A DNA stretch of 41,831 nt from an uncultured Lachnospiraceae bacterium (GTDB lineage Bacteria; Bacillota; Clostridia; Lachnospirales; Lachnospiraceae). A model generated the notes under the pieces. It was not told the DNA's origin and did not search any database. It saw only the letters and a program-made list of their open reading frames with translations. The position numbers and the translations under genes were made by a program. Every line of letters starts with the position of its first letter. Positions within the stretch are counted from its first letter, which is position 1. Below are positions 1-8,075 of this stretch, piece by piece. The stretch is from positions 1-41,831 of the forward strand of contig CANQBX010000031.1 of assembly GCA_947589095.1 (NCBI GenBank). Direction: 5' to 3'.

Positions 1-907
1 GTCCGGCCGCGCCAGTGGCCCCAGCAGGCCCCTGAGGTCCTACGGGTCCTTCCGGTCCCTGGGGTCCTTCCGGTCCAACTGCGCCAGTGGCCCCTGCAGG
101 TCCCTGCGGCCCAGCGGGTCCTTCCGGTCCTTGAGCGCCCATCGGCCCCTGCGGCCCAGCGGGTCCTTGCGGTCCAGCGGGTCCTTCCGGTCCTTGAGCG
201 CCTACCGGCCCCTGCGGTCCTACGGGTCCCTGTGGCCCTTCCGGTCCCTGGGGACCGGGTGCACCTGCGGCGCCGTCCGCGCCCTGCGGGATCGTGAAAT
301 TGAGAATTGCGTTCTGGTCGGTTCCCACATTAGAGACACTGGCCAGGGAGCCCGGGGCGCCGGTCGTAATCGTACCGATGGAGATCGTAGCTGCGGCCCC
401 TGCCGGCCCTGCCGGTCCCTGGGGTCCGGTGAGACCCTGCGGCCCGGTGAGCCCCTGTGGCCCCTGCGGCCCGGGCGCCCCCGCGGCGCCGTCCGCGCCC
501 TGCGGGATCGTGAAATTGAGAATTGCGTTCTGGTCGGTTCCGACGTTGGAGACTGCGGCCTGGGTACCGGGAGCGCCGGTGGTGACGACGCCGATGGAGA
601 GCGTAGCTGCCGCGCCTGCCGGTCCGGCAGGCCCTTCCGGCCCGGCTGAGCCCTGTGGCCCCTGTGATCCCTGCGGTCCTGCCGGCCCCTGCGGTCCCTG
701 CGGCCCGGTCAGTCCCTGCGGTCCGATTGGCCCCTGCGGTCCGGCCGGTCCCTGACAGCGGGGCGGGCAGGATGGAGGACAAGACGGGCAGAGAGGCGGA
801 CAGGGCGGAGGGCATGCCGGCATACCGCAGCTTCCGCCGGCAGTATTTTCGCTGGATCCGCAGCAGTTATCGGGTGGACAATTATACCCATAATTTGGGA
901 AAAACAT
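1..907 (-). CDS. Collagen-like (Gly-X-Y) exosporium-type surface protein, 3' end cut by window edge
   Basis: Read on the minus strand, one open frame of 302 codons runs from ATG at 907 to the window edge without a stop. AAGGAG lies at 915-920, eight bases upstream. The first ~50 residues are rich in Cys and Pro ([16 protein letters not shown]). The rest is almost continuous Gly-X-Y, mostly GPQGP and GPAGP. It is interrupted by two copies, 216 bp apart, of a ~40-residue non-collagen segment containing [20 protein letters not shown]. Proteins of this layout, such as BclA-like glycoproteins, form hair-like filaments on the exosporium of Bacillus and Clostridium spores; that role is inferred here. 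The Cys-rich head could cross-link or anchor the protein. The C-terminal domain is outside the window. Open frames on the other strand here are shadows of the GC-rich repeat. Confidence 0.88.
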   Translation of the reverse strand, partial: MFFPNYGYNCPPDNCCGSSENTAGGSCGMPACPPPCPPLCPSCPPSCPPRCQGPAGPQGPIGPQGLTGPQGPQGPAGPQGSQGPQGSAGPEGPAGPAGAAATLSIGVVTTGAPGTQAAVSNVGTDQNAILNFTIPQGADGAAGAPGPQGPQGLTGPQGLTGPQGPAGPAGAAATISIGTITTGAPGSLASVSNVGTDQNAILNFTIPQGADGAAGAPGPQGPEGPQGPVGPQGPVGAQGPEGPAGPQGPAGPQGPMGAQGPEGPAGPQGPAGATGAVGPEGPQGPEGPVGPQGPAGATGAAG

Positions 908-971
908 ATGATCACTCCTTTATATTCTGCCGGGCAGTTCCGGGAAAAGCCCCGTCCCCGCCGGTCTGCTA

Positions 972-999
972 TATCATATGTCCAAAGTACAGGTTTGGT
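972..999 (-). promoter_or_regulatory. Possible sigma-K-type promoter of the collagen-like gene
   Basis: On the minus strand CATATGATA (980-972) matches the sigma-K -10 consensus CATANNNTA. ACC (999-997) lies 16 bases upstream as the -35. The start would be ~57 bases before the ATG at 907. Late mother-cell control fits an exosporium protein. The motif is short and degenerate, so a chance match is possible. Confidence 0.4.
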
Positions 1000-1064
1000 T
1001 CGTCCGTTTTTTGCGGCATACGCCGTTCGTTCTCTATGTTGTCTGATCGGCCGTTCCAGCCGGT

Positions 1065-1295
1065 CTACTCGTCGAATTCCGCTACGACATAATATCCGCG
1101 GTCGTTCTGCTTGATATCGCGGACGATGCCGTGAGTTGATTTCAGGCGGTCGCGGCCCTTGTAGCAGCCGGACATGGCCACCGCCGGTTCAATGATGTAG
1201 CTGGTGCCGCTGAGGGCCTCATGGGCCGTGATTTCAACCTCGTCGCCAATGCGCACCAGCCCCTGCCGTTCCATTTTAAATTCTATAACTCTCAT
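1065..1295 (-). CDS. Small hypothetical protein (76 aa)
   Basis: I do not recognise a family. The frame is open further upstream to 1376, but ATG at 1295 has AAGGAGG (1306-1312) at ten bases and its protein begins MRVIEFKMERQG, so I chose this start. The protein is short, mixed in charge and likely beta-rich (alternating V/I/Y, for example near GYYVVAEFDE at the C-terminus), with no signal peptide or membrane segment. It lies upstream of the collagen-like gene on the same strand, with 157 bp between stop and next start. That gap contains the putative sigma-K promoter, so the two genes may be expressed separately. A role in spore coat or exosporium would be only a guess from position. Confidence 0.6.
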   Translation of the reverse strand: MRVIEFKMERQGLVRIGDEVEITAHEALSGTSYIIEPAVAMSGCYKGRDRLKSTHGIVRDIKQNDRGYYVVAEFDE

Positions 1296-1319
1296 AGGCG
1301 ATATGCCTCCTTCCTGCTG

Positions 1320-1348
1320 ATTATCCCACAAAAATACAGTTTTCACAA
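1320..1348 (-). promoter_or_regulatory. Sigma-A-type promoter for the small hypothetical gene
   Basis: On the minus strand TTGTGA (1348-1343), a 17-base spacer and GATAAT (1325-1320) match the vegetative consensus at 4/6 and 5/6 positions. They sit 25 bases before the ATG at 1295. Confidence 0.5.
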
Positions 1349-1382
1349 CCGGAATTCCATAGAAACCGAGAGACATTTTGAA

Positions 1383-1411
1383 TTGACATGGATCGAGATT
1401 TCCTATATACT
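1383..1411 (+). promoter_or_regulatory. Sigma-A promoter, near-perfect, for the first Rpn-like gene
   Basis: TTGACA (1383-1388), a 17-base spacer and TATACT (1406-1411) form a strong vegetative promoter. Transcription would start near 1418 and leave a ~140-base leader before the ATG at 1558. It is back-to-back with the leftward promoter at 1320-1348. Confidence 0.8.
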
Positions 1412-1557
1412 GAATACATAATCATCGCGGGACAGTCTGTCCGGCGGGATTCTGCAAAATCTCTTGTATCTCTGGTGGTGTCACCGCGGATTCAGGTGTG
1501 GTCGCAGGGACTTTTTCAAGAATACGTATTGAAATGAAGGAGGGGAACCGATATAAT

Positions 1558-2541
1558 ATGGGTAAACGCGTAAATAAGAAGTATAAAGACAGACTATTCC
1601 GGTATATTTTTAAAGAAAAAAAGGAACTGCTAACTCTTTATAATGCGCTGAACGGAACGCATTATATGGATCCGGATGAGCTGGAGATCACGACACTGGA
1701 AGACGTCGTTTATATGAATATGAAGAACGATGTTTCTTTTCTGTTCGGAACGACGCTGAATCTTTTTGAGCATCAGTCAAGCGATAATCCGAATATGCCG
1801 CTCAGAGGACTGTTTTATTTTGCAAGACTGTTCAGGAAATATGAGAAAAAGCAGAAGCTGAATATTTACAGCAATTCGCTGCAGTGGCTTCCGTTTCCGC
1901 AGTATATCGTATTCTATAATGGCGAGGATTATGAACCGGATCAAAAGCTTTTGCGGCTGTCGGACGCATTTTTCGCGCCGGCGCCGGAAGAAGGCAGTAT
2001 GGCCGTTCGCCGCCAGCCCGGAGTGGAAGTGACGGCGGTCATGCTGAATATCAATCTGGGACGGAATCGGGAGCTGATGCGCCAGTGCCGGCGTCTGGAG
2101 GAATATGCTGTTTTTGTAGCCAGGGTTCGGGAATCCCTGCGGTGCGGCGGAAATTTGGAGGATGCCGTGCGGAAGGCGGTCGCTGACTGTGTCAGAGAAG
2201 GGATACTGGCTGATATCCTGTCCGGACATAGCGAGGAGGTAGTGGAGATGTTTCTGACGGATTATGATTTTGAAGAGCATATGAAGCTGGAGCGGAAGGA
2301 AAAGTTCGCCGAAGGAAGAGCGGAAGGGAAAGCCGAGGGGAAAGCAGAGGGGAAAGCAGAGGATATCTGTGACATGCTGAAGGATATCGGGGAGCTTCCA
2401 GATAAACTGCAGAAGCGGATCATGTCTGAACATAGCATTGACATACTGAATTCCTGGCACAGGATCGCGCGCCGGGCTGAAAGCGTGGACGAGTTTCTGG
2501 AGAAAGCGGGACTGCGGCAGCAGGCGGCAAATTGCGGATGA
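1558..2541 (+). CDS. Rpn-family PD-(D/E)XK nuclease-like protein, copy 1 (327 aa)
   Basis: It belongs to the Rpn/YhgA-like group annotated as recombination-promoting nuclease or putative transposase of the PD-(D/E)XK fold. The N-terminal ~140 residues hold the presumed core: D58 in KNDVSFLF and E71-x-Q73 in LFEHQSS. A second conserved block (MLNINLGRNRELMRQCRRLEE) is followed by a helical region. Near residues 250-265 there is an EGRAEGKAEGKAEGKAE run typical of these proteins, then a C-terminal helical tail. ATG 1558 follows AAGGAGGGG (1537-1545); the frame opens earlier (GTG 1498, ATG 1534) but without a good RBS. Two paralogs lie at 13279-14385 and 31355-32920. This copy has the shortest linker between core and second block. 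Nuclease activity is known for the family, not shown here. Confidence 0.85.
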   Translation: MGKRVNKKYKDRLFRYIFKEKKELLTLYNALNGTHYMDPDELEITTLEDVVYMNMKNDVSFLFGTTLNLFEHQSSDNPNMPLRGLFYFARLFRKYEKKQKLNIYSNSLQWLPFPQYIVFYNGEDYEPDQKLLRLSDAFFAPAPEEGSMAVRRQPGVEVTAVMLNINLGRNRELMRQCRRLEEYAVFVARVRESLRCGGNLEDAVRKAVADCVREGILADILSGHSEEVVEMFLTDYDFEEHMKLERKEKFAEGRAEGKAEGKAEGKAEDICDMLKDIGELPDKLQKRIMSEHSIDILNSWHRIARRAESVDEFLEKAGLRQQAANCG

Positions 2542-2555
2542 AGGAGGCGCACGGT

Positions 2556-4148
2556 ATGGAAGACCGGTTCCCCCGCCCGCGTTTGTACCGGCAGCTGGAT
2601 GAATATTGCCGCTCCGGCGTCTACCCCTTCCATATGCCGGGGCATAAGCGCCGGACGGATGTGGGATTTGCGGCGGAGTTCCCCAATCCGTACAGTATCG
2701 ATATTACGGAGATCAATGGCTTCGACAATCTCCATCATGCGGAGGGGATTCTGCGTGAATCCATGGACTGGGCCGCGGCCGTATACGGCTCCGGACGTAC
2801 GTATTATCTGGTAAATGGAAGTACCTGCGGCGTAATGGCCGCTATATGCGCGGCGGCGCCGCGGGGAGGCGCGATCCTGATGGCCCGCAACAGCCATAAG
2901 GCTGCGTATCACGCCGCGGCGCTGAATGCATTGAATATCCGGTATATTTATCCGCAGATAATAGAAGATTTCGGGCTGCAGGGTGGATTGCTGCCGCAGG
3001 ACATTGAGGAAATGTTAATAAGCGGGGATGAGCTGCCCGCCGCCGTCTTCATTACTTCTCCCACCTATGACGGAGTGGTATCGGATGTCCGCGGGATCGC
3101 CGGTATATGCCATCGGTATGGCGTGCCGCTGATCGTGGACGAGGCCCACGGGGCCCATTTTCCATTCGGGGAAATGTTCCCGGCTTCCTCGCTGGAGCTG
3201 GGCGCGGATATCGTGATCCAAAGTTTACATAAGACGCTCCCGGCGTTTACCCAGACGGCGCTTCTGCATGCGCAGGGCAGCCTTGTCGATACGGAGCGCC
3301 TGGAATACTTTCTGCAGGTGTTCCAGACCAGCAGCCCTTCCTATGTGCTGATGGCCGGAATCGAGAGATGTATCGAATATATGGCGGACGAGGGCCGTGA
3401 TGAAATGCGTCGCTTCGCCGCCCGGCTTTCGGACATGCGGGGACAGCTGCGGAAGCTTCGTCGCCTCCGGCTGCTGGACAGGGATGTGACCGGCAGCGCG
3501 GGGGTATATGATCTGGATCTCTCGAAGCTTGTGATATCCGCGAAATATATGGGAGAGCTGCCGCGGCAGGACGCCAGAGCCGCTGCGGAGTGTGCGGAAG
3601 CGGGAAGCGCATCGTGTTCGGACGGCGGGAACCGGCTGACCGGCCCGATGCTGGCGGAGATCCTTCGCCGGGATTATCATCTGGAGATGGAAATGTGCGG
3701 CGCGGATTATGTGACGGCTATTACGACGCTGATGGACAGCCGGGAGGGATTTGACAGGCTGGTGGCGGCGCTGTTCTCAATCGATGAGAGGCTGACGGAT
3801 AGGCCTGCGGCGCAGGGCGCTGCCGCGTTCGAATCCGGGGCCTGCGGCACAGCGGCGCGGCCGTCCGAACCTGGGGCCTGCGGCACAGCGGCGCTGCCGC
3901 GTCCGCGGACAGTTCTTCCCATTCACAAGGCGCAGGCGCGTCCGGCGCATATGCTTTCCCTTGAATCCGCCGCCGGTTCTGTTTCCGGAGAATATGTGTA
4001 TCTGTATCCGCCCGGAACGCCGGTCGTTGTGCCGGGAGAGATGCTGACGGAGGAAATCATCGGTACGATTCAAAGCTACAGGGCGCAGCGGCTTCCGATC
4101 CAGGGCATGTGCGACAGCACCGCGTCCGCGATCCGTGTGCTGGTGTGA
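2556..4148 (+). CDS. Orn/Lys/Arg decarboxylase-family PLP protein
   Basis: Fold-type I PLP enzyme of the group of bacterial ornithine/lysine/arginine decarboxylases. Visible marks are FHMPGHKRR near the N-terminus, VDEAHGAHFPF, and the PLP-lysine motif QSLHKTLPAFTQTALLH. The C-terminal domain carries the typical YPPGTPVVVPGEML. ATG 2556 has AAGGAGG at 2541-2547; the frame opens at TTG 2532, but the RBS fits 2556, giving 530 aa. The start is 14 bp after the Rpn-like stop, so the pair may be co-transcribed. In B. subtilis the related yaaO precedes tmk, as here. Odd point: just before the C-terminal domain (nt ~3800-3905) is a low-complexity Ala/Gly stretch with a repeated GACGTAA peptide that the family does not need. 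Substrate cannot be told from sequence. Confidence 0.88.
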   Translation: MEDRFPRPRLYRQLDEYCRSGVYPFHMPGHKRRTDVGFAAEFPNPYSIDITEINGFDNLHHAEGILRESMDWAAAVYGSGRTYYLVNGSTCGVMAAICAAAPRGGAILMARNSHKAAYHAAALNALNIRYIYPQIIEDFGLQGGLLPQDIEEMLISGDELPAAVFITSPTYDGVVSDVRGIAGICHRYGVPLIVDEAHGAHFPFGEMFPASSLELGADIVIQSLHKTLPAFTQTALLHAQGSLVDTERLEYFLQVFQTSSPSYVLMAGIERCIEYMADEGRDEMRRFAARLSDMRGQLRKLRRLRLLDRDVTGSAGVYDLDLSKLVISAKYMGELPRQDARAAAECAEAGSASCSDGGNRLTGPMLAEILRRDYHLEMEMCGADYVTAITTLMDSREGFDRLVAALFSIDERLTDRPAAQGAAAFESGACGTAARPSEPGACGTAALPRPRTVLPIHKAQARPAHMLSLESAAGSVSGEYVYLYPPGTPVVVPGEMLTEEIIGTIQSYRAQRLPIQGMCDSTASAIRVLV

Positions 4149-4209
4149 CCGGACGCGGCCGCAAGCATGACCGCGCGGCAGATCCGTTCAGAAAGCGAGG
4201 ATTTTTCAT

Positions 4210-4884
4210 ATGGGCAAAGTTATCGTCATAGAGGGCAGCGACGGCAGCGGTAAGGAGACTCAGACCAGGCTGCTCTTTGAGTATCTGCAGGCGCAGGGAC
4301 GGCCGGTGCGCAAGGTGTCCTACCCGAACTATGAGAGCGAGTCGTCGGCGCTGGTGCGGATGTATCTGGGCCGCGCGTTCGGCGAAGACGCGTTTGCAGT
4401 CAATCCTTACGTGACTTCCGCGTTCTATGCAGTGGACCGTTTTGCCTCCTACCTGAAGGAGTGGAAGGAATTCTATGAGTCCGGCGGAGATCATATCGTC
4501 ATCTGCGACCGTTACGTGACCAGCAATATGCTTCATCAGGCGGCCAAGCTGGATACACTGGAGGAGAAGACGGCGTTCCTGAACTGGGAATACGATTTTG
4601 AATACGTAAAAGGAGGCCTGCCGGTGCCGGAGCATGTCTTTTTTCTGGATGTGCCGCCGGAAGTATCCGCGCGCCTGATCCGGGAACGTGCCAATAAGAT
4701 CACCCATGAGGCGAAGAAGGACATTCACGAGGCGAATCCGGATTTCCTGCGCCGCTCCTATGAGAACAGTATTCTTCTGGCAGAGAAATACGGCTGGGAG
4801 CGCATCGCGTGCTGCGGCGGGGACGGGAGCTTAAGACCGATCGAAGAGATCCATGAGATGATCCGCAGCCGTCTGGACGGGTGA
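4210..4884 (+). CDS. tmk: Thymidylate (dTMP) kinase
   Basis: It phosphorylates dTMP to dTDP for DNA synthesis. The P-loop GSDGSGKE is at residues 9-16. The DR(Y) motif appears in VICDRYVTSNM, and the lid region carries RERANKITHEAKKDIHEANP, typical of the clostridial subfamily. The length of 224 aa is normal. The start follows a weak GCGAGGA box. It lies 61 bp after the decarboxylase gene and before holB, as in B. subtilis (yaaO-tmk-...-holB), although the intervening small genes yaaQ and yaaR are absent and replaced by a repeat-bearing gap of ~290 bp. Confidence 0.93.
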   Translation: MGKVIVIEGSDGSGKETQTRLLFEYLQAQGRPVRKVSYPNYESESSALVRMYLGRAFGEDAFAVNPYVTSAFYAVDRFASYLKEWKEFYESGGDHIVICDRYVTSNMLHQAAKLDTLEEKTAFLNWEYDFEYVKGGLPVPEHVFFLDVPPEVSARLIRERANKITHEAKKDIHEANPDFLRRSYENSILLAEKYGWERIACCGGDGSLRPIEEIHEMIRSRLDG

Positions 4885-4921
4885 GCCGCCGATGACAAGG
4901 AAAATACCAGCGAAATAAAAC

Positions 4922-4950
4922 TATACACGAAAATTAAATTATGGTATAAT
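4922..4950 (+). promoter_or_regulatory. Candidate promoter for the holB operon
   Basis: TATACA (4922-4927), a 17-base spacer and a perfect TATAAT (4945-4950) follow tmk. The -10 lies in the left arm of the inverted repeat at 4943-4968. The same TATACA-17-TATAAT combination recurs before the sortase at 32941-32969. A second TATAAT occurs at 5056-5061 in the second repeat copy. Confidence 0.5.
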
Positions 4951-5091
4951 CTCGACAGAGATTATACCGCGCCGGTTCGCGCCCGACCGAAGGGAGGGCA
5001 AACACCGAAGCGAACCGTGCGCATCCCCCGGAGGGAGCATGTCCGGAGGACATGATATAATTTCGACAGAGATTATACCCGCGCCGGTTCG
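4943..5091 (+). repeat. Two direct copies of a 37-bp palindromic element before holB
   Basis: Copy 1 (4943-4979) begins with a perfect 10-bp inverted repeat, GGTATAATCT / AGATTATACC around CGACAG, followed by GCGCCGGTTCG. Copy 2 (5054-5091) repeats this 111 bp downstream with two mismatches in the left arm. Between them are smaller inverted repeats, including CATGTCC-GGA-GGACATG (5038-5054). Each copy contains TATAAT. It may be a dispersed intergenic element or a promoter/operator duplication. No gene is supported in 4885-5175. Confidence 0.7.
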
Positions 5092-5175
5092 GTGTCCGAA
5101 CGAAGTAGGGACACTGTGGCTGGCCTGCACATGTACGGAGCCGTATCGTCTGCGGAGAGGGGGGGACGCCGCGTT

Positions 5176-6165
5176 ATGCCGGGCTTTAACGACATCCTGG
5201 GCCATGAGGCCGTAAAACAACATTTTCAGAAAGCCATTGATGCGCATAAGATTTCCCACGCCTATATCCTGGCGGGGGAGGCGGGCATGGGGCGCAAGTC
5301 CCTGGCGCATGCGTTCGCGCTGACGCTTCTGTGCGAGAAGGGCGGCAGCCAGCCGTGCATGGAATGCCACGCCTGTAAGCAGGTGCTGTCGGACAATCAT
5401 CCGGATCTGATCCATGTGACCCACGAGAAGCCGGCGTCCATCGGCGTCGACGACATTCGTGAGCAGGTGACCGACACCATCATGATCCGCCCCTACAGCA
5501 GCTATTATAAGATCTACATCATCGACGAGGCGGAGAAGCTGACGGTTCAGGCCCAGAACGCGCTGCTTAAGACCATCGAAGAGCCGCCGTCCTACGCCGT
5601 GATCCTGCTGCTGACGACTAACCCGGAGGCGTTTCTGCCTACGATCCTGTCCCGCTGCGTGCAGCTGAAGCTTAAGCCCCTGCAGGATTCGGTGATCGAG
5701 GAATATCTGGAGAATGTTTTAAAGATGCCGGAAAGCGACGCCCGCCTCTGCGCCGCGTTCGCCCGGGGGAATCTGGGCAAAGCCATAAAGCTTGCCGGTT
5801 CCGACGATTTTAAGCGCATGTATGAGGAGCTGCTCTATGTCCTTAAGCATGTGAAGGAAATGAATATTACCGATCTGCTGGCCCGCATCCGGGGCTGGGA
5901 GGACGAGCAGATGGATATCTATGAATGTCTGGATTTTATGCAGGTCTGGTACCGCGACGCGCTGATGTACAAGGTGACCAAGGATGTGGATCTGCTGATA
6001 TTTAAGGATGAATTCGCCGCCATCGGCGAGATGGCGCGCCAGACCGGCTACGACGGATTTGAAAGGATCCTGCAGGCCATCGATAAGGCGCGGGTGCGCC
6101 TGCAGGCCAATGTGAATAAGGAGCTTGCCATGGAGCTGATGCTTCTGGTGATGAAGGAGAATTAG
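5176..6165 (+). CDS. holB: DNA polymerase III subunit delta' (clamp loader)
   Basis: This AAA+ subunit of the clamp-loader complex puts the beta clamp on DNA with gamma/tau and delta. It starts MPGFNDILGHEAVKQHF. Four clustered Cys around CMECHACKQ give the zinc module usual in this family, followed by DEAEKLTVQAQNALLKTIEEP and the SRC sensor in ILSRCVQL. The frame opens at 5092, but family similarity starts at ATG 5176, giving 329 aa. The P-loop reads GEAGMGRKS, where the usual GK(S/T) Lys is Arg followed by Lys; delta' often does not hydrolyse ATP, so this is probably tolerated. The stop is 2 bp before the ricT start, so the genes are coupled. Confidence 0.93.
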   Translation: MPGFNDILGHEAVKQHFQKAIDAHKISHAYILAGEAGMGRKSLAHAFALTLLCEKGGSQPCMECHACKQVLSDNHPDLIHVTHEKPASIGVDDIREQVTDTIMIRPYSSYYKIYIIDEAEKLTVQAQNALLKTIEEPPSYAVILLLTTNPEAFLPTILSRCVQLKLKPLQDSVIEEYLENVLKMPESDARLCAAFARGNLGKAIKLAGSDDFKRMYEELLYVLKHVKEMNITDLLARIRGWEDEQMDIYECLDFMQVWYRDALMYKVTKDVDLLIFKDEFAAIGEMARQTGYDGFERILQAIDKARVRLQANVNKELAMELMLLVMKEN

Positions 6166-6167
6166 GC

Positions 6168-7088
6168 ATGACGACAGTAATCGGAGTAAGATTTCGCAAT
6201 GTGGGGAAGATCTACTATTTCTCCCCCGGACAGCTGCAGATCCGGACGGGGCAGCATGTGATCGTGGAGACGGCCCGCGGCATAGAATACGGTTATGTGG
6301 TTCTGGGCAACCGGGAGGTGGACGACAGCAAGGTGGTTCAGCCGTTAAAGACCGTGATACGCATGGCTAACGAGGACGACGACCGGATCGAGACGGAGAA
6401 CAAGGCGAAGGAGAAGGACGCTTTCAAGATCTGCCAGGAGAAGATCCGCAAGCACGGCCTGGAGATGAAGCTGATCGATGTGGAATACACATTTGATAAT
6501 AATAAGATCCTGTTCTACTTTACCGCCGACGGGCGGATCGATTTCAGGGAGCTGGTGAAGGATCTGGCATCCGTGTTCCGCACGAGGATCGAGCTGCGCC
6601 AGGTAGGCGTCCGCGACGAGACGAAGATCATCGGCGGCGTAGGCATCTGCGGGCGGCCCCTGTGCTGCCATACCTACCTGTCCGAGTTCATTCCGGTGTC
6701 CATCAAGATGGCCAAGGAGCAGAACCTCTCCCTGAATCCCACGAAGATATCCGGCGTCTGCGGCCGTCTGATGTGCTGTCTCAAGAACGAAGAAGAGACC
6801 TACGAGTACCTGAACAGCAAGATGCCGGGCGTGGGCGATGCGGTCACCACCGACGACGGCCAGAAAGGCGAGGTCCACAGCGTGAACGTGCTGCGCCAGA
6901 CCGTGAAGGTCCGTGTGGTCGTGGATAAGGATGAGATCGAGATCAAGGAGTATAAGGTGGATCAGCTCCGCTTCAAGCCCCGCCGGAAGAAGGAGAAGAA
7001 CCAGGGCGAGAAGAACAGCCAGGCGCAGGACGCGGAACTGAAGAAGCTGGAGGCCCTGGAGAAGTCCGAAGGGAAATCAAAGCTGTGA
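6168..7088 (+). CDS. ricT: RicT/YaaT PSP1-domain protein
   Basis: PSP1 C-terminal domain protein. In B. subtilis RicT (YaaT) works with YlbF and YmcA in an FeS-binding complex that affects RNase Y processing, biofilm formation and sporulation; the same role here is inferred. The conserved core includes GVGICGRPLCCHTYL and SGVCGRLMCCLKNE, which contain the Cys pairs of the family. The C-terminus is a charged Lys/Glu tail. The length is 306 aa. ATG 6168 uses the AAGGAG at the end of holB as its RBS. The stop overlaps the GTG of the next gene by four bases. Confidence 0.93.
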   Translation: MTTVIGVRFRNVGKIYYFSPGQLQIRTGQHVIVETARGIEYGYVVLGNREVDDSKVVQPLKTVIRMANEDDDRIETENKAKEKDAFKICQEKIRKHGLEMKLIDVEYTFDNNKILFYFTADGRIDFRELVKDLASVFRTRIELRQVGVRDETKIIGGVGICGRPLCCHTYLSEFIPVSIKMAKEQNLSLNPTKISGVCGRLMCCLKNEEETYEYLNSKMPGVGDAVTTDDGQKGEVHSVNVLRQTVKVRVVVDKDEIEIKEYKVDQLRFKPRRKKEKNQGEKNSQAQDAELKKLEALEKSEGKSKL

Positions 7089-7999
7089 CGGCGAACGGCG
7101 GGACGGCGGGATATAAAACTGCATCGGATGCCTGCGGCGTTGCGGAAAATATGCGGATTTCGAAGGAAAGCGCCGGCAGCGGGGACATGCGCGGAAGCGG
7201 TAAGCCGGATGGCGGCGTTTGGGGCGAGGATATTCAGGAGGAGAATGCCGGTATAACCGGAACAAAGACAGAACTGCAGGCCACCGAGCGGATCGACGAT
7301 CTGGAGCGCAACGGCTACCGCATCATCCAGGATACGACGAAATTCTGCTTCGGCATGGACGCGGTGCTGCTGAGCGGCTTCGCGCGGGTGCGCCGCGGAG
7401 AGCGGGTCATTGATCTGGGATGCGGCACCGGCATCATACCGATCCTGCTGGAAGCGAAGACGGAAGGAAAGCATTTCACCGGCCTGGAGATCCAGCCGGA
7501 GATGGCCGGGATGGCCGCCCGCAGCGTGGCGCTCAACCGCCTGCAGGATAAGATCGATATTGTACAGGGAGATATTAAGGAGGCCAGCCGCCTGTTTGGC
7601 CTGGCCTCCTTCGACGTAGTCACGTCCAATCCGCCCTATATGGACGGCGCCTCCGGCCTTAAGAACCCGAACGGGCCCAAAGCCGTCGCCCGCCACGAGA
7701 TCCTGTGTACCTTCGATGATGTGGCCCGCGAGACGGCGCGCCTGCTAAAGCCCGGCGGCCGTTTCTTCCTGGTCCACCGGCCCCGGCGCCTGCCGGAGCT
7801 GATCGTCACGATGCGCGCGTACGGCCTGGAGCCCAAGCGCATGAAAATGGTTCATCCATTCGCCGGCCGGGAAGCCAATCTGGTGCTGATCGAGGCCGTG
7901 CGGGGCGGCAGGCCGCTGATGAAGGTGGAAGCGCCTGTCATTGTATTCAAGGAGCCGGGCGTCTACAGCGACGAGATCCGGGACGTATACGGATACTGA
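7085..7999 (+). CDS. yabB: YabB-type tRNA1(Val) adenine-37 N6-methyltransferase
   Basis: Class I SAM-dependent methyltransferase. SAM motif I is IDLGCGTGIIPILLE, and the N6-adenine catalytic motif is TSNPPYM. The family methylates A37 in tRNA1(Val) in E. coli, and YabB is the B. subtilis counterpart. The fold begins near DLERNGYRIIQDTTKF (about residue 72). The frame starts at GTG 7085, overlapping the ricT stop (GTGA), with AAGGGA about ten bases upstream. This gives a ~65-residue N-terminal extension rich in Gly, Ser and Asp that is not part of the family. An alternative start is ATG 7151; neither has an ideal RBS, so the 5' end is uncertain. Position between ricT and rsmI agrees with B. 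subtilis. Confidence 0.88.
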   Translation: MTANGGTAGYKTASDACGVAENMRISKESAGSGDMRGSGKPDGGVWGEDIQEENAGITGTKTELQATERIDDLERNGYRIIQDTTKFCFGMDAVLLSGFARVRRGERVIDLGCGTGIIPILLEAKTEGKHFTGLEIQPEMAGMAARSVALNRLQDKIDIVQGDIKEASRLFGLASFDVVTSNPPYMDGASGLKNPNGPKAVARHEILCTFDDVARETARLLKPGGRFFLVHRPRRLPELIVTMRAYGLEPKRMKMVHPFAGREANLVLIEAVRGGRPLMKVEAPVIVFKEPGVYSDEIRDVYGY

Positions 8000-8075
8000 T
8001 CTGGAATCCGCCCGGCTGCGGCCGCGCGGCCTGTCCGGATCTGAGCCGCGTCTACAGAAAGGGGATTTTTCACAT

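Noticed and set aside
1558-2541. Insertion sequence or transposon carrying the Rpn-like gene
   Set aside because: No terminal inverted repeats or target duplications were seen near any of the three copies. The family name 'putative transposase' is historical.
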